From Sulfurimonas sp. (GTDB lineage: Bacteria > Campylobacterota > Campylobacteria > Campylobacterales > Sulfurimonadaceae), in contig JAABQD010000003.1 in assembly GCA_011391635.1 (NCBI GenBank), positions 1 through 64,000 on the forward strand: a stretch of 64,000 nt of DNA. The letters are read 5' to 3'. Positions within the stretch are counted from its first letter, which is position 1, and every line of letters starts with the position of its first letter. The position numbers and the translations under genes are program-made. The notes under the pieces were generated by a model. It was not told the origin of the DNA. It ran no database searches and saw nothing but the letters and a program-made list of their open reading frames with translations. This document shows positions 55,633 to 63,940 of the stretch, piece after piece.

Positions 55633-55645
55633 TTGGCATGTGGAA
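55633..55645 (-). repeat. Dispersed motif copy upstream of the pseudouridine synthase
   Basis: TTGGCATGTGGAA, full match, 45 bases before the preferred start codon and 74 bases before leuC. If the longer start were real it would encode FHMPR. Confidence 0.85.
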
Positions 55646-55681
55646 TATTTGCAAATTATTTATCTCTCAACTCTTGAATGG

Positions 55682-55687
55682 TATAAT
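55682..55687 (+). promoter_or_regulatory. Putative -10 box of leuC
   Basis: GGTATAATCGC contains TATAAT 31 bases before the leuC ATG; CAAGGTTTACTATG follows as ribosome binding site. Confidence 0.5.
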
Positions 55688-55718
55688 CGCACCATTATTT
55701 TAAATATCAAGGTTTACT

Positions 55719-56978
55719 ATGGGACAAACTATTACTGAAAAAATTTTCTCAGAACATGTTGGAAAAAAAGTTTTTGCTGGAGAGATTATCCGCTCTAACA
55801 TTGATATGGTTATCGGCAATGATATTACAACACCTATATCTATTCATGCATTTGAGGAGAGCGGTGCAACTAAACTTGCGAATCCAGATGGTTTTTCTAT
55901 CGTTCTTGACCACTTTATCCCTGCTAAAGATATAGCTTCTGCAAATCAAGCAAGAATTTCTCGTGATTTTGCTAAAAAACATAGTCTTAAAAACTTTTTT
56001 GATGAAAAAGACATGGGCATTGAACATGCTCTTTTACCTGAAAAGGGTCTTGTCGTTCCAGGGGATGTCATTATTGGTGCAGATAGTCATACTTGTACAC
56101 ACGGTGCACTTGGTGCTTTTTCAACTGGAATGGGTTCAACTGACTTAGCGTTTGCTATGGTTACTGGTGGAAATTGGTTCAAAGTACCTGAATCTATCAA
56201 AGTAAATTTAAGTGGAAAACCTGGTAAATATACCACTGGAAAAGATATCATCTTAGAAATTATTCGTATGATTGGCGTAGATGGTGCATTGTATAAAACA
56301 CTCGAATTCACTGGAAGTACGATTGAATATTTAACAATGGATGATAGATTTAGCATGTGCAACATGGCGATTGAAGCGGGTGCAAAGAGTGGAATTGTTG
56401 CATATGACGAAACAACAAAAGAGTTTTTAAGTGATAAAAACTTAGCGAGAGAACCTAAAATCCATTTCTCAGATGCAGATGCAAAGTATGACACTATCTT
56501 AGAAATAGATGTTGCAAAACTTGACCCTGTTATCGCATACCCATTTTTGCCATCTAATGGCCATAGCGTTATTCAAGCACAAAAAGAGCAAATTAAAATA
56601 GATCAAGCGTTTATTGGAAGTTGTACAAATGGAAGATTAAGTGATTTGAAGGTTGCTTCTGAAATTCTAAAAGGTAAAAAAGTGCATCCAGATGTGCGTC
56701 TTATCGTAACTCCTGGGACACAAATGATTCTTCGTGAGGCAAATAAACTTGGTTACATTGATATCATTGTTGATGCTGGTGGAGTTGTTAGTAATCCTAC
56801 TTGTGGTGCTTGTTTAGGCGGATACATGGGAATTTTAGGCGATAATGAAGTAGCCGTTTCAACAACAAATCGTAACTTCGTAGGTCGCATGGGAAGTAGA
56901 AGCTCAAAAGTCTATTTGGCGAACTCAGCTGTTGCTGCAGTTTCTGCCATAACGGGTTACATTACAGACCCAAGATAA
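55719..56978 (+). CDS. leuC: 3-isopropylmalate dehydratase large subunit
   Basis: LeuC, with LeuD, isomerises 2- to 3-isopropylmalate in leucine synthesis using a 4Fe-4S cluster. The 419-aa protein is of the shorter, archaeal/bacterial LeuC2 (HacA-like) type. IGADSHTCTHGALGAFSTGMG carries the first cluster Cys, and SCTNGRLSDL and TCGACLGGYMG the others. Because homoaconitases share these motifs, the substrate assignment rests on genome context not seen here: leuD is not adjacent. The gene appears to be transcribed alone. Confidence 0.9.
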   Translation: MGQTITEKIFSEHVGKKVFAGEIIRSNIDMVIGNDITTPISIHAFEESGATKLANPDGFSIVLDHFIPAKDIASANQARISRDFAKKHSLKNFFDEKDMGIEHALLPEKGLVVPGDVIIGADSHTCTHGALGAFSTGMGSTDLAFAMVTGGNWFKVPESIKVNLSGKPGKYTTGKDIILEIIRMIGVDGALYKTLEFTGSTIEYLTMDDRFSMCNMAIEAGAKSGIVAYDETTKEFLSDKNLAREPKIHFSDADAKYDTILEIDVAKLDPVIAYPFLPSNGHSVIQAQKEQIKIDQAFIGSCTNGRLSDLKVASEILKGKKVHPDVRLIVTPGTQMILREANKLGYIDIIVDAGGVVSNPTCGACLGGYMGILGDNEVAVSTTNRNFVGRMGSRSSKVYLANSAVAAVSAITGYITDPR

Positions 56979-57021
56979 ATATTAAGTATAAACATTAAAT
57001 AGTATTATAGGTTTTTTTTGC

Positions 57022-57027
57022 TATAAT
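57022..57027 (+). promoter_or_regulatory. Putative promoter of the OmpA-family gene
   Basis: GTTTTTTTTGCTATAAT combines a T-rich tract with TGnTATAAT, the form common for strong vegetative promoters in Campylobacterota. It ends 31 bases before the ATG. Confidence 0.6.
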
Positions 57028-57058
57028 GCCGAAAATTTAAAAACGAAAAGGAAATAAG

Positions 57059-58015
57059 ATGAAAAAATTAATCTTAATACCAGCACTGTTACTAGGAACT
57101 TTAGCTTCTGCTAAAACTTACGATTTCGAGTTTACTCCAGTTATTGGGTACAACTACACAGAAGGAAATCTTGATATTAAAAATCACTCAATGTTTGGAG
57201 CAGAATTCCAATACAATGCAGTTGATTTTTTCTTAAAGCCTGAGCTTTCAGTTCTTTATTCAAGAGCAGATAGTGAAAATTTAACTCCAGAAGTTTCAAA
57301 AAATCCAATGTACCGTGTAGCTTTAAATGGTGTGTATGAGTATGATTCATTAGGTATGATTACTCCTCTTGCAAAAGTAGGTATTGGGTATGAAGCAATG
57401 GGTGAACACTACTCAGGAAATGAAGATAGCAGATTTTTAGATGCTGGTATCGGTGCAAAAATTCCTTTTACAGATAGTTTAGCTCTTAAGCTTGAAGCTG
57501 TATATATGATGAAATGTAATGATCACAGATTTGATAACAATGCAGCGGTACTTGCTGGTCTAAATTTTGCATTCGGTGCAAAAGAAGAGCCTAAGCCAGT
57601 TGTTGCTCCAGCTCCAGTTGTAAAAGCTCCAGCTCCAGCTCCGGCACCAGCTAAAAAAGTTGAAGTAAAAGCTGAGAAAGTAAATTTACACATCAACTTT
57701 GAAACAGATTCAGCTAAAATTGACAATACTTCAGTTCCTCGTGTAGAGAAATTTTCAACATTCATGAAAAATGCACCAGAGTACAAAGCAGAAATCATTG
57801 GTCATACTGATAGCACTGCTTCAGATGCTCACAATGATAAACTTTCAAACAACCGTGCAAACAGTGTTAGAGATTTGATCATTAAAAATGGTGTTGCTGC
57901 TGATAGAGTAAGTGCTGTTGGTAAAGGTGAAAAAGAGCCTGTTGCAAACAACAAAACTAAAGAAGGTCGTGCAGAAAATAGAAGAATCGAAGCACAACTT
58001 ATCGAAACTAAATAA
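57059..58015 (+). CDS. OmpA/OprF-family outer membrane protein
   Basis: A 318-aa protein linking outer membrane and peptidoglycan. After the signal peptide (cleavage near TLASAKT) comes an eight-strand-type barrel (about 20-170), a Pro-Ala-rich linker (VVAPAPVVKAPAPAPAPAKK), then an OmpA C-terminal domain with INFETDSAKI, IGHTDSTASDAHN and NRRIEAQLI, where the peptidoglycan-binding Asp and Arg are conserved. The strong promoter and abundant Ala/Lys codons suggest high expression. mobA starts seven bases after the stop. Confidence 0.92.
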   Translation: MKKLILIPALLLGTLASAKTYDFEFTPVIGYNYTEGNLDIKNHSMFGAEFQYNAVDFFLKPELSVLYSRADSENLTPEVSKNPMYRVALNGVYEYDSLGMITPLAKVGIGYEAMGEHYSGNEDSRFLDAGIGAKIPFTDSLALKLEAVYMMKCNDHRFDNNAAVLAGLNFAFGAKEEPKPVVAPAPVVKAPAPAPAPAKKVEVKAEKVNLHINFETDSAKIDNTSVPRVEKFSTFMKNAPEYKAEIIGHTDSTASDAHNDKLSNNRANSVRDLIIKNGVAADRVSAVGKGEKEPVANNKTKEGRAENRRIEAQLIETK

Positions 58016-58022
58016 TTAGCAA

Positions 58023-58601
58023 ATGTTCGACACTCCTTGTGTCATCTTTGCAGGTGGCAAAAGTAGTAGAATGGGAGAAGATAAATCTCTTCTTCCATTT
58101 GGAAACTCCAAAACTCTCACACAATTTCAACTCTCCCGTCTAAGTAAAATTTTCAAAACTGTCTATATCTCATGTAAAACAAAAGAGAAGTTTGATTTTG
58201 ATGCAAACTTTATAGAAGATATTCCAACAGAAGATATATTTGCTCCAACTGTAGGATTTGTTGCAGTTTTTAAAGTATTGCCAGAAGAGAGTTTTTTTGC
58301 TTTGAGTGTAGATGCTCCATTTGTGAGTGAAGCAATCATCGCAAAACTAATCGCAGAGGATACAAAAAATCCACATGCTGATGCAACAATAGCACTTTCG
58401 GCATGTGGAATGGAACCGATGTGTGGTATTTACCATCGTTCAATGGAGAAACATTTTTTTGAGATGCTCCAAACAAACAATCATAAATTAGGATTTTTAC
58501 TCAAAAATGCAAATACTATTTTTGTTCCTTTTGATGGTGCAGAGTCATTCTTAAATCTCAATAACCCCCAAGAATATCAAGAGGCGTTAAAGCTTATTTA
58601 G
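58023..58601 (+). CDS. mobA: Molybdenum cofactor guanylyltransferase
   Basis: MobA attaches GMP to molybdopterin to form the guanine dinucleotide cofactor used by DMSO-reductase-family enzymes. The 192-aa protein opens with [19 protein letters not shown], the nucleotidyltransferase signature (normally LAGGxSxRMGxDK), and has [10 protein letters not shown] as metal-binding strand. One motif copy encodes SACGM before a conserved EPMCGIYH segment. moaC follows 49 bases on. Confidence 0.9.
   Translation: MFDTPCVIFAGGKSSRMGEDKSLLPFGNSKTLTQFQLSRLSKIFKTVYISCKTKEKFDFDANFIEDIPTEDIFAPTVGFVAVFKVLPEESFFALSVDAPFVSEAIIAKLIAEDTKNPHADATIALSACGMEPMCGIYHRSMEKHFFEMLQTNNHKLGFLLKNANTIFVPFDGAESFLNLNNPQEYQEALKLI
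58398..58410 (-). repeat. Dispersed motif copy in mobA (ACG frame)
   Basis: TCGGCATGTGGAA, one mismatch at the second base. It encodes SACGME. A degenerate copy (TCCACATGCTG) lies 30 bases upstream. Confidence 0.83.
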
Positions 58602-58612
58602 TAAGCCTTGGT

Positions 58613-58618
58613 TATAAT
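58613..58618 (+). promoter_or_regulatory. Putative -10 box of moaC
   Basis: GGTTATAATC contains TATAAT 32 bases before the moaC ATG at 58651. It suggests moaC can be transcribed separately from mobA. Confidence 0.4.
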
Positions 58619-58650
58619 CTCTCAGTAATAAATAAATGCAAAGAGGAATC

Positions 58651-59121
58651 ATGAACTTAACGCATCTTGATGAAAAAGATAGACCTAAAATGGTTGATGT
58701 CTCAGATAAAAATCAAACAACACGCATGGCCGTTGCGAGTGGTATTATAGAGATGAGCAGAGATGCTTACGATGCGATAGTTATGCAAAAAACGAAGAAA
58801 GGTCCTGTGCTACAGACCGCAGTAATTGCAGCTATTATGGGAGCTAAAAAAACAAGTGATATTATTCCGATGTGCCATCCTCTGAATCTCAGTGGAATTA
58901 ACTGCGATGTTGAAGAACTTCCTGAACTTCCTGGGTTTAAATTGAGTGTTACGGCGAAACTTACAGGACAGACAGGTGTAGAGATGGAAGCACTTACCGG
59001 AACAAGCATTGGCCTCTTAACTATTTATGATATGGTAAAAGCGATAGATAAAGGGATGGTAATACGCAATGTACAACTCGAAACAAAATCAGGAGGCAAA
59101 AGTGGAGATTATCAACGATAG
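58651..59121 (+). CDS. moaC: Cyclic pyranopterin monophosphate synthase
   Basis: MoaC makes cyclic pyranopterin monophosphate from the MoaA product, the first committed step of molybdenum cofactor synthesis. The 156-aa protein has [22 protein letters not shown] and [20 protein letters not shown], with the active-site Lys and Asp in place. I start at 58651 (MNLTHLD), which has AGAGGAAT before it, rather than five codons earlier. Its 3' end overlaps the DUF493 gene by 20 bases. Confidence 0.95.
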   Translation: MNLTHLDEKDRPKMVDVSDKNQTTRMAVASGIIEMSRDAYDAIVMQKTKKGPVLQTAVIAAIMGAKKTSDIIPMCHPLNLSGINCDVEELPELPGFKLSVTAKLTGQTGVEMEALTGTSIGLLTIYDMVKAIDKGMVIRNVQLETKSGGKSGDYQR

Positions 59122-59371
59122 TTCGCAAAAGCTAGAGCTTACATACCCATGTTCTTGGTCTTATAAACTAATAGGGCATGAAAAAGAGGCAATACAAAAA
59201 GCGATTCATGAAGTAATTTTAGAGCGTGAACATAAGCTTAATCATTCAAATGTCAGTAAAACAAGTAAATATATTAGTATGAATCTTGATTTACTTGTAC
59301 ATAATGAAGATGATAGAAATTTTATATATGAAGCACTAAAAAATCACCAAAATATTAAAATGGTACTTTAG
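59102..59371 (+). CDS. DUF493-family small protein (YbeD/HP0495 type)
   Basis: An 89-aa protein with the alpha/beta fold suggested by [21 protein letters not shown] and the end [20 protein letters not shown], matching the DUF493 family. The start is a GTG at 59102, within moaC, preceded by a perfect AGGAGG five bases upstream; the track's ATG at 59069 has no such site. Function is unknown; E. coli YbeD is linked to lipoate metabolism only by neighbourhood. Confidence 0.8.
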   Translation: MEIINDSSQKLELTYPCSWSYKLIGHEKEAIQKAIHEVILEREHKLNHSNVSKTSKYISMNLDLLVHNEDDRNFIYEALKNHQNIKMVL

Positions 59372-59380
59372 GAGAAAAAG

Positions 59381-60442
59381 ATGGATTTGGAAAAATTACA
59401 CAGAGATTTAAAAAACTCTTACAACAGAACCCTTCCAACTGTAAATGAGCGAGTAGAAGATATTGTTAATCATCTTGTGGCTGAGTGGAGTGTAGATGCG
59501 AATGATTTAAACCTGCATGAAATTAAAACTTTGGCAACTGCTATTTTAGATATTGAAACAAAAACACTTCAAGATGAAGTAGAGACTCTATTGGCACAAA
59601 AAGAGCAAATAGAGCGACAGCTAGAGAGAAAATCTGAAGCACTTCAAGAGTTGAAATATAAAGTTTTTAATGCAATGGAGATGCAAGTAAATCCAGAAGA
59701 TGCTCTTACTCTAGCAAAACTTCATCAAGTAAAACTACAGTCAATAGATTTGTTTGATTTACTTGGCGAAATGGTTGAATCTGCGATAATCACGGCTTTA
59801 GAAAAAGATACTGATGGTGATATCAAAGATTCTACAGAAGAGATAATCAAAGAGCTCACGTATGAAGCTGTCAAAGAGGGTTCGCTCAATACAATACGCG
59901 TGAGAAAAATTCTCTCGACAATTTTGCAATCGGCTATTGATGTTGCAGAAGCAACTCCTACAAGAGCTGAAGAAATTTTGCGTGCAACACTTCATGGGAT
60001 GCGAAGTGGCTTAGTTCGCTCAATAGATAGATTTAAAAAACGCCTTGCTTTTATGCCTATTGAGGCGAAACATATTCTCATTGAAGATTATGATACGATT
60101 ATCGAAGATTTGAACCAGACTGATATTCTCTTTTCTCAAGTTGTTCAAACACAGGCAACTCAAAGTTTAATAACTACAGAAAAAATTCTTTTAGAGATTA
60201 ACAAAGAGATGCATAATGACCTTGAAGAGTTGGTGCATATTTCAAAAGAGGCAGCGGAAATTATGCGAGAGAGATTTTCATCTCTTGCAAAATCAGCTGT
60301 GAAAAAAGCTGACAATGCTCTGAAATCTCAAACAGCACAAGAAGCAAAAAGAATGGGAAAACAAGCGTGGGGTATAGCAAAAACTGCACTTGAGAGTGCT
60401 ATAAAAACAGCAAAAAATGTCAAAGAAACAAAAGAAAAATAA
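59381..60442 (+). CDS. Helical protein of unknown function
   Basis: A 353-aa, highly charged, almost wholly helical cytosolic protein. It has a strong coiled coil at about 70-100 (TLLAQKEQIERQLERKSEALQ) and a lysine-alanine-rich helical tail (KSAVKKADNALKSQTAQEAK). No catalytic motif or membrane helix is seen. It starts nine bases after the DUF493 gene with AGGAGAAAAAG as ribosome binding site, so it is likely in the same operon. It resembles uncharacterised proteins I associate with Sulfurimonas relatives, but I cannot name a family with confidence. Confidence 0.62.
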   Translation: MDLEKLHRDLKNSYNRTLPTVNERVEDIVNHLVAEWSVDANDLNLHEIKTLATAILDIETKTLQDEVETLLAQKEQIERQLERKSEALQELKYKVFNAMEMQVNPEDALTLAKLHQVKLQSIDLFDLLGEMVESAIITALEKDTDGDIKDSTEEIIKELTYEAVKEGSLNTIRVRKILSTILQSAIDVAEATPTRAEEILRATLHGMRSGLVRSIDRFKKRLAFMPIEAKHILIEDYDTIIEDLNQTDILFSQVVQTQATQSLITTEKILLEINKEMHNDLEELVHISKEAAEIMRERFSSLAKSAVKKADNALKSQTAQEAKRMGKQAWGIAKTALESAIKTAKNVKETKEK

Positions 60443-60453
60443 ATCTTTTATTT

Positions 60454-60487
60454 TTCCACATGCCAAGAGTTATCTTGGCATGTGGAA
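60454..60487. terminator. Perfect 14-bp inverted motif pair before the Fe-S gene
   Basis: TTCCACATGCCAAG and CTTGGCATGTGGAA pair around AGTTAT. A T-run precedes the left arm, which terminates the minus-strand gene. The hairpin ends one base before that gene's stop codon position, closing two convergent operons. Confidence 0.88.
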
Positions 60488-61588
60488 TTAAAAATCTTTT
60501 GCAAGAGTGAAGATTTTGCTGAAATCTTCGTGATACTCTTTGCATCTATCACAAATTGGGTCACCGCCACGATAAGGATAAGGACATCGACATTCGTGGC
60601 ACATTACCATCTCATAGTGAACGAGTTCTCTTCCTCTATCATAAGCAAAATCAACTAAATCAATGCCTTCAACTGTCTCAATTGCATCTGTTTTACAAAT
60701 ATGGTCACAAATTCCACATGCGATACAGTTCCCTAGATTGAAATTAATACCTTGTTTGTCTTGTGTTTTGAGAAGTGCCTCTGTTGGACAAAATTGGACA
60801 CAATCTCCACAGTTTGTACACGCACTAAATTGAATCTCTTTTTTTGCAAAAATGCCAAAATTTGTCGTGTGTGATGTGGTAGAAAATTTAGTTAAATTTT
60901 CTTTGATAGCTTGTTTTAAGTGTAAAAATTTAAGAGGCAAACCATTTTTATTCGGATTCTTTTGATATTCAAGTGTCATAGAGAGGGATGATTTTTTTTC
61001 ATCTTCCTCGAGGGATGCAGCCTCTTTTACTTTTGAAAATGCTGCTTTAAAGAGGGCTCTTTTACTATTTTCTTCTTGAACTTTCTTTTCTTCTATTATG
61101 ATGCTATTTTGGATTCCACATGCCAAAAGAAAACTATTTGATTTGTTGATTTCAAAGCGAATGAACCTTTCTACTTTTTTATCTTTATTTAATACACAAT
61201 CATTACAATGTGATAAATCACAAAGAGGCATAGCATCACTTTGGAGTGCCATTGTAATATAGTGATGGGAATCAAATGCCCCCAAACAGCTTGTGGTACT
61301 TTTACAAGAGAGTTCTTTATTGCTGTTCTCTTTAAAATCTATGCTATATGCATTTGGATCAAAAGAGACGATGCTGAGAGCCTCCGTTGGGCATGAGCCA
61401 ATACATGCGGCACATGCGATACATTTACTAGAGAAAAGTGTAAGTTTGCTTCGCACGATATTAAATGCATCTTCTGGACATATTTCAACACATAGTAGGC
61501 ACTCATTGTGAAAGTAATCATTTCGAATGCAGTTGGTACCACTGTATGAAAAAAGTTCTGTTTTTTGTATGAAGCTAAAATCACTCAT
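60488..61588 (-). CDS. Polyferredoxin-like 4Fe-4S protein of a molybdoenzyme locus
   Basis: A 366-aa protein with at least four 4Fe-4S motifs in two pairs: CLLCVEICPEDA and CIACAACIGSCP near the N-terminus, CTNCGDCVQFCP and CIACGICDHIC near the C-terminus. More cysteines lie between and at the end (CHECRCPYPYRGG, CDRC). It has no signal peptide or membrane helix, so it is cytosolic. I start at 61588 (MSDFSFIQKT), overlapping the TorD stop by eight bases. With the TorD gene it probably forms an assembly or electron-transfer unit for a molybdoenzyme. One motif copy encodes LACGI. Confidence 0.8.
   Translation of the reverse strand: MSDFSFIQKTELFSYSGTNCIRNDYFHNECLLCVEICPEDAFNIVRSKLTLFSSKCIACAACIGSCPTEALSIVSFDPNAYSIDFKENSNKELSCKSTTSCLGAFDSHHYITMALQSDAMPLCDLSHCNDCVLNKDKKVERFIRFEINKSNSFLLACGIQNSIIIEEKKVQEENSKRALFKAAFSKVKEAASLEEDEKKSSLSMTLEYQKNPNKNGLPLKFLHLKQAIKENLTKFSTTSHTTNFGIFAKKEIQFSACTNCGDCVQFCPTEALLKTQDKQGINFNLGNCIACGICDHICKTDAIETVEGIDLVDFAYDRGRELVHYEMVMCHECRCPYPYRGGDPICDRCKEYHEDFSKIFTLAKDF
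61114..61126 (+). repeat. Dispersed motif copy in the Fe-S protein gene (ACG frame)
   Basis: TTCCACATGCCAA, full match. On the gene strand it encodes LACGIQ. It is the last core copy seen in the window; a one-base variant (TTCCACATGCG) lies near 60712. Confidence 0.87.
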
Positions 61589-62156
61589 TGGCACTCTCAA
61601 CAAAAGAAGAACAGTATTCAAAATCAGCGACTAAAAACTCAACGATAAAATCACATAAATCTTGATAGTAGGGTGTTGAAGCCATGCTTTTCATTCCAAT
61701 CATATAGGGAACGACCCAATTAAAGAGGTGTTCTTGAAGAAAATCATACTGAGGTCTTTTTTCATCTCTAAAAATGAGTGTTTGCATAAAAGCAAATTCT
61801 ATGGATAAATGGTCTGGTGCCATTAACTCTGTTTGATCCATATTGAGTTCAAAACCATGTCTGAAGTAAAAATTCATTACAGGATTTTGGAGTCCAACAA
61901 GCGTCTCATTTTTTGCATCCAGAACGAAGGACTCAACCGCTTGTGTATTGATAACAAACATAGATGAGAAGTCTTCATTGAGTTCATCTAAAATTGTGGT
62001 ATCCTCTTTTTCTTTGAAATATTGCACTGTATTTTCGCCTAAAAGCTCCAATAGTTCACTATTTTGTCTTAAGTCACTTATAAATCTTTTATCAGCGTTA
62101 TTTGTCATAGTTCTTGAGAGAAACGCATAAATATATACTCTATACTCTTTATTCAT
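61581..62156 (-). CDS. TorD/DmsD-family molybdoenzyme chaperone
   Basis: A 191-aa all-helical cytosolic chaperone that would bind the Tat signal or apo form of a DMSO-reductase-family molybdoenzyme until the cofactor is inserted. The family signature is visible as MAPDHLSIEFAFMQTL (E-P-D-H type motif), followed by QEHLFNWVVPYMIGM. It overlaps the Fe-S gene by eight bases. A terminator separates it from the upstream exported-protein gene. The client is probably encoded beyond the right edge of the window. Confidence 0.83.
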   Translation of the reverse strand: MNKEYRVYIYAFLSRTMTNNADKRFISDLRQNSELLELLGENTVQYFKEKEDTTILDELNEDFSSMFVINTQAVESFVLDAKNETLVGLQNPVMNFYFRHGFELNMDQTELMAPDHLSIEFAFMQTLIFRDEKRPQYDFLQEHLFNWVVPYMIGMKSMASTPYYQDLCDFIVEFLVADFEYCSSFVESANE

Positions 62157-62259
62157 AATTTTCCAATGTTGATTCTATTTGTTGTGAGAGATTTTTATCA
62201 TAATTTCGCTTATTAAAAAGCATAGTTGTAAAAGAAGGGAGAATTTATAAGAAAAACCT

Positions 62260-62281
62260 CTTAAAGCCAAAAGGCTTTAAG
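62260..62281 (-). terminator. Intrinsic terminator downstream of the Cys-rich exported protein gene
   Basis: CTTAAAGCC and GGCTTTAAG form a perfect 9-bp stem around AAAA. On the minus strand it is followed by AGGTTTTTCTT. It lies one base after the stop codon, and may separate the structural genes from the torD-type genes. Confidence 0.8.
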
Positions 62282-62282
62282 A

Positions 62283-62744
62283 TTATAAACAACCTTTGAA
62301 GAAAGATTTCTTCGGTGGTGGTGGACCTTTTACTTCGGTAGCCACAATCGTATTGGTTTGTTCATTATATTTACCAATAACTGTATCATCATTACGATTT
62401 ATAGCTTTATCTAATTGTACTGGATTAATATTTGTCACATCAACATTATATGTTTTTCCATCTATATGTGAGAAAAGAACAATATTCACTTTGCTTGAAA
62501 CACCAGCATCAACTTTTTTGAAGCAATCGTCGCTTCCACATGAGTAGTTTTCTAGATAACAATCTGTAAATTGTCCAGCTGCTGCACATTTATCTGTTGT
62601 TAAAAAACCCATTTTTTCCATAACATCTGATTTTTCAGCTGTAGCACTTGCATCAGCTGCTTTTTCTTCTGCAAAACTTGCAGTAGTAAATACAAACATA
62701 AGACTAAGTGCTAAAGTCGAAGAGAGTAAAGTAATTTTTTTCAT
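62283..62744 (-). CDS. Cysteine-containing exported protein of unknown function
   Basis: A 153-aa protein with a signal peptide (MKKITLLSSTLALSLMFVFTT, cleavage near SFAEE). The mature part has five cysteines in TTDKCAAAG, TDCYLENYSCGSDDC and the terminal KGCL, and a Pro-rich tail GPPPPKKSFFKG. I recognise no family. Its start overlaps the cytochrome stop by one base, so it belongs to that operon and may be an assembly factor or small subunit in the periplasm. Confidence 0.62.
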   Translation of the reverse strand: MKKITLLSSTLALSLMFVFTTASFAEEKAADASATAEKSDVMEKMGFLTTDKCAAAGQFTDCYLENYSCGSDDCFKKVDAGVSSKVNIVLFSHIDGKTYNVDVTNINPVQLDKAINRNDDTVIGKYNEQTNTIVATEVKGPPPPKKSFFKGCL

Positions 62745-63940
62745 TATTTAGCCCCTACTTTTAAAGTTTTTAAGTACGCAACAGCACTATCTAAATCACC
62801 TTTTTCTAAGAAGCTATAATCTGTCATAGCTGAAATTCTTTTGCCATTATCAAGATTATACCAAGGTGTATTACTATGAGCATTTCTGTTATATCCTCCA
62901 ACAATCGCTGCATTTGGAGCTACTAACGATTCTCTTATATAATCAGCTGACGCATAACCACCGATGTTAACAAGTGATGGAGCCATAAGACTTGGAGCAT
63001 CTGTTGGTGCTACTTGGTGACAACCTGCACATCCATTTGCTGCTACAATCTCTTTACCTTTTTCTACATCTCCCTCAATTTTTCCATGGAGAGCATTTAC
63101 TAAAGTATCATCACCTTTTTTAAGAATTACAGCTGTCCATGGTGCAAGATATTTGAGACCATCTCTTCCCATTTTTGCTCCATCCCATATCGCAAATGCA
63201 ACTGGAATAGTAGCAGCATCAAGATTTAGATTGCTATCTTTGAGTGAGCGAGAAAGTGTACCACTCCATGCTTTAGAATCATAATTCATATTCATTGTCG
63301 CTTGATCACTGCCATCTTTGATTTGAGTCATTGAACGGAAACCTTCACTAATAAAACTTCTTTGATAATCAGCATTTCCAACCGTTTTTACACGCTCTTT
63401 GTAATTTGCTAAATCTTTCTCAAAGAAAATAGTTTGATTAGGATTGATTTGATGTTCAATATCTCCATTTCCGTTTGGCTCAAATGTGATGCCTGTCGCT
63501 TTTTGAAGATGTATAACAACTGGACGACCATCAGAACCCATACCTATATATGGTAACTCTTTTGGATTTGAATAGTTTTGTGCAAATTGAACTGCAAAGC
63601 CATCACCATATACATCTGTTTTGCCCTCTTGTTGTACACTTTTTGTTCCATCTGGCCATTTAATCATAAACGCAATTTTTGAATCATTGTAAACTGCTGC
63701 AATTTTTGCTTTGATAGCTTTTGCTTGTTGGTTTAATTCATTTGCTTTTTTATCATTAAGAACAATGGCAGTCTGTGGATAAAGAGTTACATCTGAAAAC
63801 TTAGCACCACTCCATACAGAAGATTTATTATCTACTTTATCTAAATCAGCTTTTACTTTTACTGCATTTATCGCTGAATCCGCTGTAGCTACAGAAGTTA
63901 TAACTCCTGCAACTAATAACATACTAGCTAATTTTTTCAT
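62744..63940 (-). CDS. Haem-binding subunit with C-terminal cytochrome c domain (ethylbenzene-dehydrogenase gamma-like)
   Basis: A 398-aa exported protein. After a signal peptide (cleavage near SVATAD) comes a domain like the haem-binding gamma subunit of ethylbenzene dehydrogenase and related type II DMSO-reductase-family enzymes: KIAFMIKWPDGTKSVQQ, YGDGFAVQFAQN and VVIHLQKATG. The C-terminal part (about 285-398) is a monohaem cytochrome c with CAGCH in VAANGCAGCHQV and a later Met in SAMTDYSFL as possible axial ligand. This fusion would pass electrons between a molybdoenzyme and periplasmic cytochromes. Both neighbours overlap it by one base. Confidence 0.8.
   Translation of the reverse strand: MKKLASMLLVAGVITSVATADSAINAVKVKADLDKVDNKSSVWSGAKFSDVTLYPQTAIVLNDKKANELNQQAKAIKAKIAAVYNDSKIAFMIKWPDGTKSVQQEGKTDVYGDGFAVQFAQNYSNPKELPYIGMGSDGRPVVIHLQKATGITFEPNGNGDIEHQINPNQTIFFEKDLANYKERVKTVGNADYQRSFISEGFRSMTQIKDGSDQATMNMNYDSKAWSGTLSRSLKDSNLNLDAATIPVAFAIWDGAKMGRDGLKYLAPWTAVILKKGDDTLVNALHGKIEGDVEKGKEIVAANGCAGCHQVAPTDAPSLMAPSLVNIGGYASADYIRESLVAPNAAIVGGYNRNAHSNTPWYNLDNGKRISAMTDYSFLEKGDLDSAVAYLKTLKVGAK

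Noticed and set aside
58602-58650. Molybdenum cofactor riboswitch before moaC
   Set aside because: The leader is under 50 bases and holds only a promoter-like box and a ribosome binding site.
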